Shown here piece by piece: positions 8,286 to 8,579 of a DNA stretch of 8,579 nt; position 1 is the stretch's first letter, and each line of letters starts with the position of its first letter. The notes beneath the pieces were generated by a model, which worked only from the letters and a program-made list of their open reading frames with translations, did not search any database and was not told where the DNA came from. The stretch covers positions 1 to 8,579 of the forward strand of contig CAKRHU010000049.1 of NCBI GenBank assembly GCA_934339215.1, written 5' to 3'. This DNA is from an uncultured Lacticaseibacillus sp. (GTDB taxonomy: Bacteria > Bacillota > Bacilli > Lactobacillales > Lactobacillaceae). A program made the translations under genes and the position numbers.

Positions 8286-8294
8286 ATTCTACCA
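8286..8294 (-). promoter_or_regulatory. Possible extended -10 promoter for trmL-topB
   Basis: On the minus strand TGG-TAGAAT has a TG extension directly before a five-of-six match to the -10 consensus. I find no good -35 hexamer at 16-18 bases upstream; a T-tract (plus-strand A at 8300-8305) lies close by instead. The start of transcription would be near 8279, giving a leader of about 20 bases. A promoter further upstream, reading through the hairpins at 8308-8346, is also possible. Confidence 0.45.
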
Positions 8295-8307
8295 CATTCA
8301 AAAAATC

Positions 8308-8346
8308 CCTCATGTTTTGCGACATGAAGCACTTGAATTCTTCATG
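8308..8346 (-). promoter_or_regulatory. Two mutually exclusive hairpins, terminator-like, upstream of trmL
   Basis: Read on the minus strand, CATGAAG (8346-8340) can pair with CTTCATG (8329-8323). That same middle arm, as CTTCATGT (8329-8322), can instead pair with ACATGAGG (8315-8308) around a six-base loop. The second hairpin is followed after two bases by six T (plus-strand A at 8300-8305), the layout of a weak intrinsic terminator. The arms compete, as in an attenuator. The stems are short and not GC-rich, so the terminator would be weak. Confidence 0.4.
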
Positions 8347-8443
8347 ATGCTCGTTTACAGAAATCCGCACTGCTTATGCGCTTTCAAAACCCGTTAAATC
8401 GTGGCTAGCGTATGTGCTTTCCATTGAGCATCGCTTTGGACAT

Positions 8444-8482
8444 AAAAAATACCGCCTCGGTGTCTAGCACGGCGAGACGGTA
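8444..8482 (-). terminator. Strong intrinsic terminator of a gene beyond the right edge
   Basis: On the minus strand TACCGTCTCG (8482-8473) pairs with CGAGGCGGTA (8459-8450), ten pairs with one T-G wobble. GTG/CAC can pair again inside the loop. Six T follow (plus-strand A at 8444-8449). There is no T-run on the plus-strand side. It should end a minus-strand transcript entering from the right, separating it from trmL. Confidence 0.87.
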
Positions 8483-8579
8483 CCTTAATTAAGTTTCCTA
8501 TCGCTAACTTTAATCAATTTCCCAAAAGCAAGCCCTGATTAAAGCCAGAAATAAAAATGCTTAAGAGTAATTTAACACC

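Larger units (their letters stand above)
8259..8579. other. Intergenic region, 321 bases, no gene recognised
   Basis: This stretch holds, from left to right, the trmL ribosome binding site and likely promoter, the competing hairpins at 8308-8346, about 95 bases without an evident gene, and the terminator at 8444-8482. A perfect CTTAATTAAG palindrome follows at 8484-8493, and the rest is AT-rich up to the window edge. A near-direct repeat TATGYGCTTTC occurs at 8375-8385 and 8411-8421. A 16-codon minus-strand frame at 8374-8424 has no ribosome binding site, and I do not call it. No tRNA cloverleaf or riboswitch core was recognised. Confidence 0.7.

Noticed and set aside
8374..8424. A 16-codon ATG frame on the minus strand in the trmL upstream region, as a possible leader peptide
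   Set aside because: No ribosome binding site precedes it, and its composition shows no run of regulatory codons.
8471..8493. GGTACCG on the minus strand next to a terminator, resembling the core of a T-box leader
   Set aside because: The full T-box (with TGG before ACCGCG) is absent, no specifier stem was recognised, and the downstream gene is a tRNA methyltransferase rather than an amino-acid or synthetase gene. A plain terminator explains it.
8514..8579. 21 open minus-strand codons from the right edge to a TGA at 8514-8516, possibly the tail of the upstream gene
   Set aside because: The terminator at 8444-8482 makes a gene end here plausible, but 21 hydrophobic codons cannot be identified, and a second frame ends at about 8562. 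I cannot decide between them.

Overview
The window is a compact, chromosomal, all-minus-strand block from a low-to-mid GC Firmicute. The protein families, the ftsK-ymfF-ymfH-ymfI gene order, the AGGAGG-type ribosome binding sites and the protein sequences point to the family Lactobacillaceae. A Lacticaseibacillus-like genus is my guess; the family is the safer call. I see no insertion sequence, prophage, CRISPR array, rRNA or tRNA.

Transcription runs from high to low coordinates. At the right edge, 8444-8482 is a strong intrinsic terminator for a gene lying beyond the window. It is followed by about 190 bases of apparently non-coding DNA holding an extended -10 promoter and a pair of mutually exclusive hairpins (8308-8346). 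Then come trmL (7749-8258, tRNA wobble-base 2'-O-methyltransferase) and, 11 bases on, topB (5683-7737, type IA topoisomerase III). A clear intrinsic terminator at 5648-5677 ends this two-gene unit. After a short hairpin-rich spacer, a TATAAT promoter (5568-5597) starts a second unit: ftsK (3261-5537, DNA translocase), ymfF (2005-3261, M16-like protein without the zinc motif), ymfH (701-2005, M16 metallopeptidase with HxxEH) and ymfI (1-699, short-chain dehydrogenase, cut off by the left edge). Its genes overlap by one base or sit one base apart, so their translation is probably coupled.

Functionally, topB and ftsK both act on chromosome separation: unlinking of single-stranded or catenated DNA, and pumping of DNA through the closing septum. 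YmfF and YmfH look like two halves of one heterodimeric M16 peptidase: the zinc motif is only in YmfH and the Arg/Tyr substrate-binding pair is only in YmfF. YmfI is, by homology with Bacillus, the reductase that finishes the 5-aminopentanol modification of elongation factor P. TrmL modifies tRNA position 34, so the block also has a translation-fidelity theme.

I do not see a wholly new system here. The most useful second looks are the split M16 active site, the switch-like hairpins ahead of trmL, and the hairpin cluster between topB and ftsK.
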